From: Methanospirillum hungatei
GTDB lineage: Archaea; Halobacteriota; Methanomicrobia; Methanomicrobiales; Methanospirillaceae
Direction of reading: 5' to 3'
Assembly (NCBI GenBank): GCA_003251955.1
Contig: QKDV01000004.1
Location: 1-18,151, forward strand
DNA: 18,151 bases
In this document: positions 7,737 through 14,200 of the stretch, in pieces
How positions within the stretch are numbered: the stretch's first letter is position 1
Layout of the letters: each line of letters opens with the position of its first letter
Translations under genes and position numbers: made by a program
The notes under the pieces: model-generated
What the model saw: the letters and a program-made list of their open reading frames with translations, nothing else
What the model was told of the DNA's origin: nothing
Database searches by the model: none

Positions 7737-10700
7737 ATGCGGATTTTAACGGTGCGCTTCAAAAACCTGAATTCGCTTGCCGGGGATTGGGAGATCGATC
7801 TACAGGATCCAGCCTTCACCTCGTCAGGGATCTTTGCAATCACCGGCCCTACAGGGTCGGGGAAGACAACGATACTTGATGCAATCTGTCTGGCCATCTA
7901 TGGGCAGACTCCGAGGCTTGGAAACATCTCTGCCTCTACCAATGAGATCATGACCCGGCATACCGGTGAATGCTCTGCAGAAGTTACTTTTGAGTCATCA
8001 CATGGAGTCTTCCGATGTACCTGGCACCAGAATCGGGCAGGAAAGAAACCTGGGGGGAAACTCCAGCCACCTTCCCATGAGATGGCAGATGCAGATACTG
8101 GCAAAGTCATTACCACGAAGATAAAAGAGGTTGCAGCAAAGGTCAGAGAGGTGACCGGGATGGACTTTCACCAGTTCACCAGATCGATGCTTCTTGCACA
8201 GGGAGGATTTGCGGCATTTCTTGAAGCAAAACCTGATGATCGTTCTCCGATACTGGAACAGATCACCGGGACTGGTATCTATAGTGAGATTTCAAAAAGG
8301 GTACATGAGCGGACCCTTACAGAGCGTGATTCTCTCCGGGTTCTTGAGGAAAAGGCAGGTATGATTACTCTCCTTTCATCTGATGAGGTTGGGGCACTTA
8401 CATCAGAGAAAGCAGAAAAAGAGAGAGCAATATCTGAAATAAATACAACAATTAAGTCCCTGCAGGACCATCTTGACAATATTCAGCGGAACAAAACGTT
8501 GAGGGGAGAGGTTGAAAAGATTGAAGGGCAACTCAAGGATCTTGCAGCCAGAAGGGAGGAGGCTTCAGATGATCTCAATCGCCTTGCTGTGGGTAAAAGA
8601 GCTGCAATTCATGAAGTTACATGGCGATCACTTTCAGACCTTCGATCACGGGAGGCCATGGATAATAAGAACCATGTAATTATGCAGGAACGAATCACCT
8701 CACTCCTCGATTCCCGGAAAATTGCTGAAGAGGCACTCGGGAAAGCAGAACTTGCATATCTACAGGCACAGTCAAAATTTGAAGAACAACGACCGATCAT
8801 AAAACAGGTTCTTGACATTGATACCAGGACAAATACTACTATCGAATATCTTTCCTCTGTATCACGAACAGTTAATGAACTCAATATCCGTCGCAGTGTA
8901 ATCCTGTCTGAACTTGAAGATCTTAAGGCCAGGCGAGTGGATTTAGAAAAACAGAAAGAGGATGCTACACTATACCTGGCTGAACATAGTAACGATGGAT
9001 TGCTAAAAAGTGCCTTATCCGGTATTAGTGAGCGTTTTTTAGTATGGCAGAAGAACAATGCCGAGATCCGGGAACTAACTATTTCTCTTGAAGATGCTAA
9101 AAAATCTCTTTCCTCCTCCAGAATTAGGCATGACGAGGCAAAAAAGTCAGTAGCAGCCGGGGAGAAAGACCTTGCTGAAATAAGTAACGAACTTGTCAGA
9201 TTGAAACAGCATGTATCAGATCTTCTGCAGGGAGCCTCGATTGGTGAGATCAGGAAAAAGGAGGTTGATCTCAGGGGACATATCGAACTTCTGAAGAGAA
9301 TGCAGGAAGTGCTCAATTTAGAAGAAGAGCATCGGTCTGAAATGCAGAAACTTGTAACAACTGCCACTGAACTTGAAGCATCAAAAAAAGAGCAGGAACG
9401 ACTCAAGGCCGATCTGGTACTTCACCAGATACGGCAGGAAAACCTTGTTGATTCAGAAGAGAAATCCTTTCGCAGGGCCCTCCTTATCCGGGATCTTACT
9501 GATCACCGGTCTCATCTGAAAGATGGCGAACCCTGTCCACTTTGTGGCTCACTAAAACATCCGTACTGTGCTGGTGAAATTCCTGATCTTGATGAGGACG
9601 AAGCCAGGTTGACTACAGCGAGAATTCAACTAACTGAGATTATCAGTGCGGTCCGAGATCGTGATGTTACGATCACATCCACTGCCGGTGATATCTCGGC
9701 AAATCAGCAGGAACAGGTCCGGATAGAGAACCTGATCAAAAATGAAATCGAATTATGGGTTGTGGGTGCAAAAAACCTGGGGCTTGTTGCAGATTCCGGA
9801 GATCGCAGGGAACAGGTACATCATTTTCTGACCGATTCTGAAAAATTACTGACTGAAGTACTTGAGCAGGTATCAGGTTATGATGAACATGATCAGAAGA
9901 TACGCACCCTTGAGCAGCAGTTCATCTCAGCCAAAGATAAGCATACAACTGTAGTGAAGGCAGAACAGGATGCAGCGTTTGCCTGCACAACTGCCGAAAC
10001 AAATATTTCCCACCTTCAGTCTTCGAAAGAACAAAGTGAACTCTCACTGGCAACACTCTCTGCAGATCTTCAGAGTTCTCTTTCATCATTTCAGATCACA
10101 GAATTAACACCTGAATTGATAGGAGAGATCGAGGAGGTTCTTACCGTAAGGCGTGATAGTTTCCTGAAGAATGAAGAACTCATCAAAGATACCCTGCCGA
10201 AAATAGCTGATATTGAGGGCCGTATAAAAGGGAAAGCAGAGGTTCTAACATCTGTTGAGAATGCGATAAATATTTCAGAATCAGATATCAGGCAAAAAAG
10301 GGAGGCACTTTCTTCTCTTCAGAATGAGCGGTCTGTTCTATATGGTGATAAGAAACCCCTATTAGAAGAAGAGCGTCTTGCCCAGGTTGTTCGTGAATGC
10401 AAAGAAACCGTTGAGGTTTGCCGTAAGGCAGCAGAGGAGAATCGAGGCGAGTTTGATACTGTTTCCGGGCAGATTCAATTGCTCACTGCCTCACTGAAAG
10501 ATCTCAAAAGAGAACTCGAGACCGCTGCTGATTCATTTCTTGAGGAAATATCTGGTTCAGGCTTTCCTGATGAATCCTCTTTTCTTGCCTCTCTCCTTTC
10601 TGCCTCTGAATTGTCAACTTTAGAAGAAATGGCGGCCGGGTTTAAGAATGAAGAGACCCAGCTTAAGGCCCTGCAGACTGATAAACTACAGGCTCTCACG

Positions 10701-11420
10701 AAGGCCGAAGCAGACCTGGCAAACCATTCCGAGAATGATGATTATCAGGATCCTGATTTAGCCTTTAGAGAAGCAACCCTCACCCGTGACACGCTCCTGA
10801 AGGAGATTGCCAAGATAATTGTATGTCTTGATGATGATCAAAAAAGACGGGAACAGATAGCAGGTAGTCTCTCTCAGATTAATGCACATAAACGGGAACT
10901 GCAGAAATGGGAGCGGCTCCATACTCTTATCGGCTCTGCGGATGGAAAGAAGTTCAGAGTCTTTGCACAGGGACTCACCTTCCAGATTCTGATTTCACAG
11001 GCTAACCGGCACCTGCAGGTGATGACTGACCGGTACCTGCTTGTTCCTGACCCTGTGGTGCCTCTGGATCTTGCGGTTGTCGACACCTGGCAGGCAGGAG
11101 ATGTCAGGAGCACAAAGAACCTTTCAGGAGGTGAGAGTTTTATCGTAAGCCTCTCGCTTGCACTTGGGCTCTCTGGAATGGTGAGCAAAAATGTAAGGGT
11201 TGACTCACTCTTTCTTGATGAGGGATTTGGCACTCTTGATGATGAGGCTCTTGATATTGCACTTGGTGTCCTTTCAGGACTCCATCAGGAAGGAAAACTC
11301 ATCGGCATCATCTCGCATGTTCCTGCAATAAAGGAGCGGATTTCTGCCCGAATTTCAGTCGAAAAGAAGAGTCATGGAAGAAGTGTGATCATCGCCCCCG
11401 GATGCAGGAGAATAACCTGA
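7737..11420 (+). CDS. sbcC: SbcC/Rad50-type ATPase subunit
   Basis: This 1227-residue SMC-like ATPase is the partner of SbcD in DNA double-strand-end processing. Walker A is GPTGSGKTT at 37-45, and the SbcC-type Q-loop region LLAQGGFAAFLEA is near 153-165. Two long coiled-coil stretches (about 200-590 and 625-1030) flank the zinc hook C600-P-L-C603, which dimerises the arms. The ABC signature LSGGES is at 1129-1134 and Walker B LFLDEGFGTLD at 1158-1168. All catalytic elements are intact. The protein is longer than the E. coli form (1048 residues), mostly in the coiled coil. It is the last gene of the plus-strand cluster and ends at an inverted repeat shared with the convergent gene. Confidence 0.96.
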   Translation: MRILTVRFKNLNSLAGDWEIDLQDPAFTSSGIFAITGPTGSGKTTILDAICLAIYGQTPRLGNISASTNEIMTRHTGECSAEVTFESSHGVFRCTWHQNRAGKKPGGKLQPPSHEMADADTGKVITTKIKEVAAKVREVTGMDFHQFTRSMLLAQGGFAAFLEAKPDDRSPILEQITGTGIYSEISKRVHERTLTERDSLRVLEEKAGMITLLSSDEVGALTSEKAEKERAISEINTTIKSLQDHLDNIQRNKTLRGEVEKIEGQLKDLAARREEASDDLNRLAVGKRAAIHEVTWRSLSDLRSREAMDNKNHVIMQERITSLLDSRKIAEEALGKAELAYLQAQSKFEEQRPIIKQVLDIDTRTNTTIEYLSSVSRTVNELNIRRSVILSELEDLKARRVDLEKQKEDATLYLAEHSNDGLLKSALSGISERFLVWQKNNAEIRELTISLEDAKKSLSSSRIRHDEAKKSVAAGEKDLAEISNELVRLKQHVSDLLQGASIGEIRKKEVDLRGHIELLKRMQEVLNLEEEHRSEMQKLVTTATELEASKKEQERLKADLVLHQIRQENLVDSEEKSFRRALLIRDLTDHRSHLKDGEPCPLCGSLKHPYCAGEIPDLDEDEARLTTARIQLTEIISAVRDRDVTITSTAGDISANQQEQVRIENLIKNEIELWVVGAKNLGLVADSGDRREQVHHFLTDSEKLLTEVLEQVSGYDEHDQKIRTLEQQFISAKDKHTTVVKAEQDAAFACTTAETNISHLQSSKEQSELSLATLSADLQSSLSSFQITELTPELIGEIEEVLTVRRDSFLKNEELIKDTLPKIADIEGRIKGKAEVLTSVENAINISESDIRQKREALSSLQNERSVLYGDKKPLLEEERLAQVVRECKETVEVCRKAAEENRGEFDTVSGQIQLLTASLKDLKRELETAADSFLEEISGSGFPDESSFLASLLSASELSTLEEMAAGFKNEETQLKALQTDKLQALTKAEADLANHSENDDYQDPDLAFREATLTRDTLLKEIAKIIVCLDDDQKRREQIAGSLSQINAHKRELQKWERLHTLIGSADGKKFRVFAQGLTFQILISQANRHLQVMTDRYLLVPDPVVPLDLAVVDTWQAGDVRSTKNLSGGESFIVSLSLALGLSGMVSKNVRVDSLFLDEGFGTLDDEALDIALGVLSGLHQEGKLIGIISHVPAIKERISARISVEKKSHGRSVIIAPGCRRIT

Positions 11421-11426
11421 TCCTTC

Positions 11427-11458
11427 TCATCCAGTTTTTCTTTTATTCAACTGGATGA
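11427..11458. terminator. Shared hairpin between convergent genes
   Basis: TCATCCAGTT at 11427-11436 pairs perfectly with AACTGGATGA at 11449-11458 across a T-rich 12-base loop. It begins 6 bases after the sbcC stop, and its right arm covers the last codons of the convergent minus-strand gene. A stem of 10 bp works on either strand, so it is a candidate bidirectional transcript end. The plus strand has T-runs inside the loop; no long T-run follows the stem. Confidence 0.55.
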
Positions 11459-12717
11459 TGCCTTATTTTCATTATATCGCGGTACGGGACAACACCGATG
11501 ATCTTGCCATCCGGGTCAACTACTGGAAGAGCACGGAAATCATACCTGGTGAACTCCTCAGCTGCATCTTTTAGGGTGCTTTCAGTTGTCAGGGTAATCA
11601 TCTCATAGACCATAATGTCAATGAGGGTGTCCTGGTCCTCTGCCTGCAGCAGTTCTTTGATATCTACAATTCCACGCAGAATGTCAGAATCGTCAACTAT
11701 GTAGAGGTACATGATGACATCCTTATCCCGGGCCAGACGGGCGTATTCGTCCCTAACCGTTTTCACTTCAGCATCCGGAGGGAGCATGATGAATCTGGTT
11801 GTGGTGTAATCGAGGATGTTCTCTTCAGATTTTTCCAGGATGGATCTAACCTTCTTCGCCTTATCAGGATTCATCGTATCAAGGATATCCCGTGCCTCCT
11901 GGAATGGAACACCTTCAAGGACAACGGCAGCCTGGCCCGGTGTCATCTCACCGATCACTGCGATGGCCTTCTCACGTGTGAGTACTGATACAATCTCGCG
12001 TTGAATGATTGGTGCAATCTCTTCAAGAGTGTCTGATGCAGTGCTTGTGTCAAGTTCAGAAAAAACCATCGCACGCTGTTCCTGGTCCATATCTTCGATG
12101 ATCTCAGCGATATCAACCGGGTGCATCCTTGAAAGTTTGTCTTTCAGAGTTTTGATATTGAATCTTCTCTTCTCTTCTCCGGTTGCCGGGGGTAGGAGCT
12201 GGATATCAGTCCAGGGAACCAGTGTCCGTTCTTCATCACTTCCGCTCTGAATAAACTCTGCAAGCCATCTGAACCTGTACCTGCGGAGATATGCCATTTT
12301 GCTGAAATCAACCTCAAAAACCAGGAGTTTATTAAACATGTTGATGATCAGGTGGAGGTCATTCACCTGCCTGATCTCATGATCCTCAAGGTCTATCACC
12401 TTCTTATTCAGTATGAACTGCTGCAAGAAGATATCGTCATCTCCAGGGCTTTGTTCACACAAATTCAGAGATTCCGGGGATATCTCGATTGTTGTATTGT
12501 GAATTGATATGATTTTATCCCATGGCACTACGAGTAAGGGCTTTCCAGGCCGTTGTACGACAAAGTGTGTGACTTCCGGGCACCTCAAGGTCTCGATTAT
12601 TATCAGATCATGCAATCTTCCGATCTTTTTTCCGTTGACTGTTACCTTCTTGGAAAGTAATTCAGAGAAATAGATTGAGACATTGATCGGCCGTTCAAAT
12701 GGTTCCCCTTCGATCAT
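11443..12717 (-). CDS. Soluble PRC-barrel / MgtE-N / CBS-pair protein
   Basis: This 424-residue cytosolic protein has two PRC-barrel-like segments (about 14-80, with FSELLSKKV and VPWDKI; and 97-175, with VPWTDIQLL), an MgtE N-terminal domain (about 195-300, LSRMHPVDIAEIIEDMD and repeats), then a CBS pair (303-360 and 368-420, ending RALPVVDPDGKIIGVVPYRDIM). MgtE-N and CBS domains form the Mg2+-sensing cytosolic half of MgtE channels; CBS pairs also bind adenine nucleotides. The MgtE membrane pore is absent, and the gene ends cleanly after CBS2, so this is a stand-alone regulator, not a transporter fragment. I chose ATG at 12717; a TTG at 12759 in the same frame would add 14 residues that look non-conserved. 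The gene follows the PII gene on the same strand by 81 bases. Confidence 0.85.
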   Translation of the reverse strand: MIEGEPFERPINVSIYFSELLSKKVTVNGKKIGRLHDLIIIETLRCPEVTHFVVQRPGKPLLVVPWDKIISIHNTTIEISPESLNLCEQSPGDDDIFLQQFILNKKVIDLEDHEIRQVNDLHLIINMFNKLLVFEVDFSKMAYLRRYRFRWLAEFIQSGSDEERTLVPWTDIQLLPPATGEEKRRFNIKTLKDKLSRMHPVDIAEIIEDMDQEQRAMVFSELDTSTASDTLEEIAPIIQREIVSVLTREKAIAVIGEMTPGQAAVVLEGVPFQEARDILDTMNPDKAKKVRSILEKSEENILDYTTTRFIMLPPDAEVKTVRDEYARLARDKDVIMYLYIVDDSDILRGIVDIKELLQAEDQDTLIDIMVYEMITLTTESTLKDAAEEFTRYDFRALPVVDPDGKIIGVVPYRDIMKIRHHPVE

Positions 12718-12798
12718 AAACAAATAGATCCTGGTATATCTCGTTGGTGAACTGATCAAATAAGTACTGGTATCAGGATTTTTGAAAGAGTATTGGGT

Positions 12799-13131
12799 TC
12801 AGAGAATCATATCTCCGTTTTCCCTGGTCTGAATCCTGATGGCTTCTTCTACCGGAATTATGAATATCTTCCCATCTCCGATATTTCCGGTAAAGGCACT
12901 CTCGCAGAGAATATCTACAATCTCCTCAACAACATTGTCATCAACCACCATCTCAACCTTTACTTTTGGCATGAAATCATAAAGTGATTCGACATTGTAC
13001 TGATTGATCTCCTTTGATGTCCCTCGGTACCATATGTCGTAGTTAATCATTGAACTGTGGCCCATGGCTTTCATAGCGTTTCTGACATTGGTAATCTTCT
13101 CGGCTCTGACGAAGGCTTCCACCTTTTTCAT
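12799..13131 (-). CDS. Divergent PII signal-transduction protein
   Basis: This 110-residue protein is a PII (GlnB/GlnK) homologue: MKKVEAFVRAEK at the N-terminus, MPKVKVEMVVDD after the T-loop, the B-loop TGNIGDGKIF at 81-90, and a C-terminus IPVEEAIRIQTRENG that matches the usual IRIRTGE end. PII trimers bind ATP/ADP and 2-oxoglutarate and report energy and nitrogen status. The T-loop differs: the usual GRQKG segment is replaced by YRGTSKEIN (around 35-43), the loop is about one residue shorter, and the C-loop has Gln101 and Arg103 in place of Arg and Gly. Ligand binding may therefore be altered. No amtB or glutamine synthetase gene is adjacent; the neighbour is the MgtE-N/CBS protein. The ATG at 13131 is chosen over a TTG at 13158 because it begins exactly at the conserved N-terminus. 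Confidence 0.88.
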   Translation of the reverse strand: MKKVEAFVRAEKITNVRNAMKAMGHSSMINYDIWYRGTSKEINQYNVESLYDFMPKVKVEMVVDDNVVEEIVDILCESAFTGNIGDGKIFIIPVEEAIRIQTRENGDMIL

Positions 13132-13156
13132 GAGAGCGAGATCTCTTCGTGATCTC

Positions 13157-13162
13157 AATATA
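13157..13162 (-). promoter_or_regulatory. Candidate TATA box of the PII gene
   Basis: Read on the minus strand, AAAACCTATATTGAG carries TATATT at 13162-13157, about 28 bases before the ATG at 13131. Archaeal transcription starts roughly 25 bases after TATA, so the mRNA would be leaderless or nearly so. This agrees with the lack of a ribosome-binding site before the ATG. Confidence 0.4.
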
Positions 13163-13243
13163 GGTTTTGACTGTAATCTCTATTGCAAAAGGTGATGTAT
13201 AGTGGCAGATGGTAATTCATATCTGTATAGGGAATTAATCTGC

Positions 13244-13263
13244 GATAAATTTGTAAATTTATC
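13244..13263. promoter_or_regulatory. Perfect AT-rich palindrome, possible operator or two-way TATA element
   Basis: GATAAATTT at 13244-13252 and AAATTTATC at 13255-13263 are exact reverse complements with a 2-base spacer. The symmetry fits a dimeric regulator site. The AT content would also allow TATA function on either strand, towards PII on the left (about 110 bases away) or the structured segment on the right. Confidence 0.4.
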
Positions 13264-13296
13264 CTAATGTCAGGCTCTAAAATATCAACAGAAAAA

Positions 13297-13343
13297 GTGT
13301 GTCTTTTTTCACCGATGTTTCCTCTCCCTTACGGGCCACACAC
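13297..13343 (+). other. Imperfect hairpin, possible RNA structure
   Basis: GTGTGT at 13297-13302 pairs with ACACAC at 13338-13343, and within the enclosed sequence CCC-TTAC-GGG at 13326-13335 forms a small hairpin. The structure is weak on its own but directly precedes two further hairpins. Confidence 0.25.
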
Positions 13344-13353
13344 CGGCTAGGCA

Positions 13354-13464
13354 GATTAGTATCAAGCTTACTAGTCCCAATCAGGAGGAGGCGTTTTTGA
13401 GAAGAAAAGGTCAGGATAGTCGGAAACGATGCCACGGACAGATGAGTCGGCTGGCATACGCCTC
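13354..13464 (+). ncRNA. Candidate structured RNA element
   Basis: Two structures follow one another. GATTAGTA (13354-13361) pairs with TACTAGTC (13369-13376) with one G-U pair. GAGGCGT (13388-13394) pairs with ACGCCTC (13458-13464), enclosing TCG-GAAA-CGA (13420-13429, a GNRA tetraloop) and ATGCCA/TGGCAT (13429-13434 with 13452-13457); the inner and outer right arms abut and could stack. The wobble pairs (13356-13374, and 13387-13465 extending the outer stem) are G-U only on the plus strand, which favours plus-strand transcription. No known RNA family fits. It may instead be the leader and coding part of the small ORF at 13397. Confidence 0.35.
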
Positions 13465-13495
13465 TCTATGCCCTCTCAAAATATATATTTTGTGA
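13397..13495 (+). CDS. Possible 32-residue basic small protein (TTG start)
   Basis: AGGAGGAGG at 13383-13391 is among the strongest ribosome-binding sequences in the window. Five bases later a TTG opens a 32-codon frame ending at TGA 13493-13495. The peptide begins MRRKGQDSRKRCHGQ and ends in a hydrophobic PLKIYIL, so it is basic with a short hydrophobic tail. The ribosome-binding site overlaps the left arm of the outer stem (13388-13394), so folding could hide it. A TTG start and the short length make this uncertain; I recognise no family. Confidence 0.3.
   Translation: MRRKGQDSRKRCHGQMSRLAYASLCPLKIYIL
13477..13492. promoter_or_regulatory. Perfect 16-bp AT palindrome, possible two-way TATA element
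   Basis: CAAAATATATATTTTG reads the same on both strands. It resembles a TATA box in each direction. To the left it would start minus-strand transcripts near 13460, antisense to the structured element; to the right it would start transcripts near 13510, giving the phosphatase gene a 160-base leader that holds two hairpins. Confidence 0.4.
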
Positions 13496-13510
13496 ATGGG
13501 GAATATTGAT

Positions 13511-13554
13511 CAATCACAATTCTCTATTGGAATCAGATATTCCAAGGGTGATTG
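13511..13554 (+). other. Nested double hairpin upstream of the phosphatase gene
   Basis: CAATCAC (13511-13517) pairs with GTGATTG (13548-13554), and inside it TTGGAAT (13527-13533) pairs with ATTCCAA (13539-13545) around the loop CAGAT. Both stems are perfect 7-mers. It may be a leader structure, a regulator site or a terminator; no long T-run follows. Confidence 0.4.
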
Positions 13555-13665
13555 TGCCGGTCTCATAAAAACGTCTCCTGATCTCATCCGGTTCAATGCC
13601 TTTCAGAATCTGGCAAGTCTTATCATTATGGCAGTCTCATGGTTCTCAATGAGAACAACTGTTTC
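13514..13665 (-). pseudogene. Possible frame-broken ORF remnant
   Basis: On the minus strand two short open stretches in different frames adjoin: 13665-13630 (ETVVLIENHETA) and 13636-13514 (begins DCHNDKTCQIL and ends SDSNREL before TGA). The second piece, 40 codons, has protein-like composition and includes IEPDEIRRRFYETGTITLGI. This loosely resembles the last strands of the Hsp20 alpha-crystallin domain (xPDxIxxxYxxGxLTI). No start codon or ribosome-binding site is present, and a frameshift would be needed to join the pieces. It could be the end of a decayed gene or simply chance. Confidence 0.2.
13642..13656 (+). other. Hairpin just before the phosphatase start
   Basis: GTTCTC (13642-13647) pairs exactly with GAGAAC (13651-13656) around a 3-base loop, ending 14 bases before the ATG at 13671. 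It lies where a ribosome would load, and no ribosome-binding site is otherwise visible, so it may influence initiation. Confidence 0.3.
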
Positions 13666-13670
13666 TTAAC

Positions 13671-14192
13671 ATGATGAGTATGTTTCGTAAAGTTCCCCTT
13701 CCTGATAATATCCCCGGCCTGCTCTATTTGACAGCTATGCCCGGACGATATGAATCCATAAGTGAGTTTGAGGCCAGAATTTCCCGACTTTCAATTAGTC
13801 ATGTTGTCTGTCTTACACCTCTTGAGGAGGTAATAACCAGGTCTCCCGATTATTATGCAATAATATCTGCAGGAGAGCACCAATGGCAGTTTGATTATTT
13901 CCCGATTCCTGATTTCGGAGTTCCTGATGATCGTGTTGCGTTCCTTGCCCTTACCAGGGACATGGCAGGGCTCATCCTTGAAGGTGATTCTATTCTTGTT
14001 CACTGTGGTGCCGGAATTGGTAGAACCGGTACCTTTGCCATGGTTCTGGCTATGGCCCTTGGGATGAATCGTAGTGACGGAGCTGCAGCTGTGCGGATGG
14101 CAGATGCCGAACCTGAAGGGATGCATCAACAGGCTCTTATTGACTGGTGTGAAGGTGAACTGCAGAAGAAGAGCGAAATAGAAGGGGCTTGA
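13671..14192 (+). CDS. Protein tyrosine/dual-specificity phosphatase
   Basis: This 173-residue protein has the Cys-dependent phosphatase active site HCGAGIGRTG at 111-120 (CX5R: nucleophile Cys112, Arg118), with a likely general acid Asp81 in PIPDFGVPDD. It removes phosphate from Tyr, or Ser/Thr, residues of proteins or from small phospho-compounds; the substrate is not apparent. The N-terminal GLLYLTAMPGR is typical of small archaeal dual-specificity phosphatases. No membrane segment or signal is present, so it is cytosolic. Three in-frame ATGs (13671, 13674, 13680) are possible starts; no ribosome-binding site separates them. It ends 8 bases before the flavoprotein gene, with which it likely forms a two-gene operon. 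Confidence 0.88.
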   Translation: MMSMFRKVPLPDNIPGLLYLTAMPGRYESISEFEARISRLSISHVVCLTPLEEVITRSPDYYAIISAGEHQWQFDYFPIPDFGVPDDRVAFLALTRDMAGLILEGDSILVHCGAGIGRTGTFAMVLAMALGMNRSDGAAAVRMADAEPEGMHQQALIDWCEGELQKKSEIEGA

Positions 14193-14200
14193 AACTCTGA

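Larger units (their letters stand above)
13132..13670. other. Gene-poor divergent intergenic region with palindromes and hairpins
   Basis: This stretch between the PII gene (minus) and the phosphatase gene (plus) has no clear gene. It holds the PII promoter, two perfect AT-rich palindromes (13244-13263 and 13477-13492), hairpins at 13297-13343, 13354-13376, 13388-13464, 13511-13554 and 13642-13656, a short basic ORF with a strong ribosome-binding site, and an open minus-strand stretch that may be a broken gene. Each is listed separately. I see no tRNA, no repeat array and no insertion-sequence ends. Confidence 0.7.

Noticed and set aside
8609..9406. Long minus-strand open frame opposite sbcC
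   Set aside because: Its Ser/Arg-rich, low-complexity product is what coiled-coil coding DNA gives on the opposite strand. The sense frame has all SbcC motifs.
12718..12759. Upstream TTG start for the MgtE-N/CBS gene
   Set aside because: The extra 14 residues are unlike the family, and an ATG is available at 12717. Not excluded.
13132..13158. Upstream TTG start for the PII gene
   Set aside because: It would add nine residues before the conserved MKKVEAF start and overlap the TATA element.
13405..13460. SRP RNA or cobalamin-riboswitch likeness
   Set aside because: GGTCAGG, CGGAA, CAGATGA and GCTGGCA recall bacterial 4.5S RNA, but the AGCAG side of the conserved loop is missing and the segment is far shorter than archaeal 7S RNA. 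GCCACGG...AGTCGG recalls a cobalamin element, but its 5' half is absent.
13529..13543. NrpR nitrogen-repressor operator
   Set aside because: GGAA-N7-TTCC is present, but the known Methanococcus site is GGAA-N6-TTCC, and the position is about 400 bases from the PII gene.
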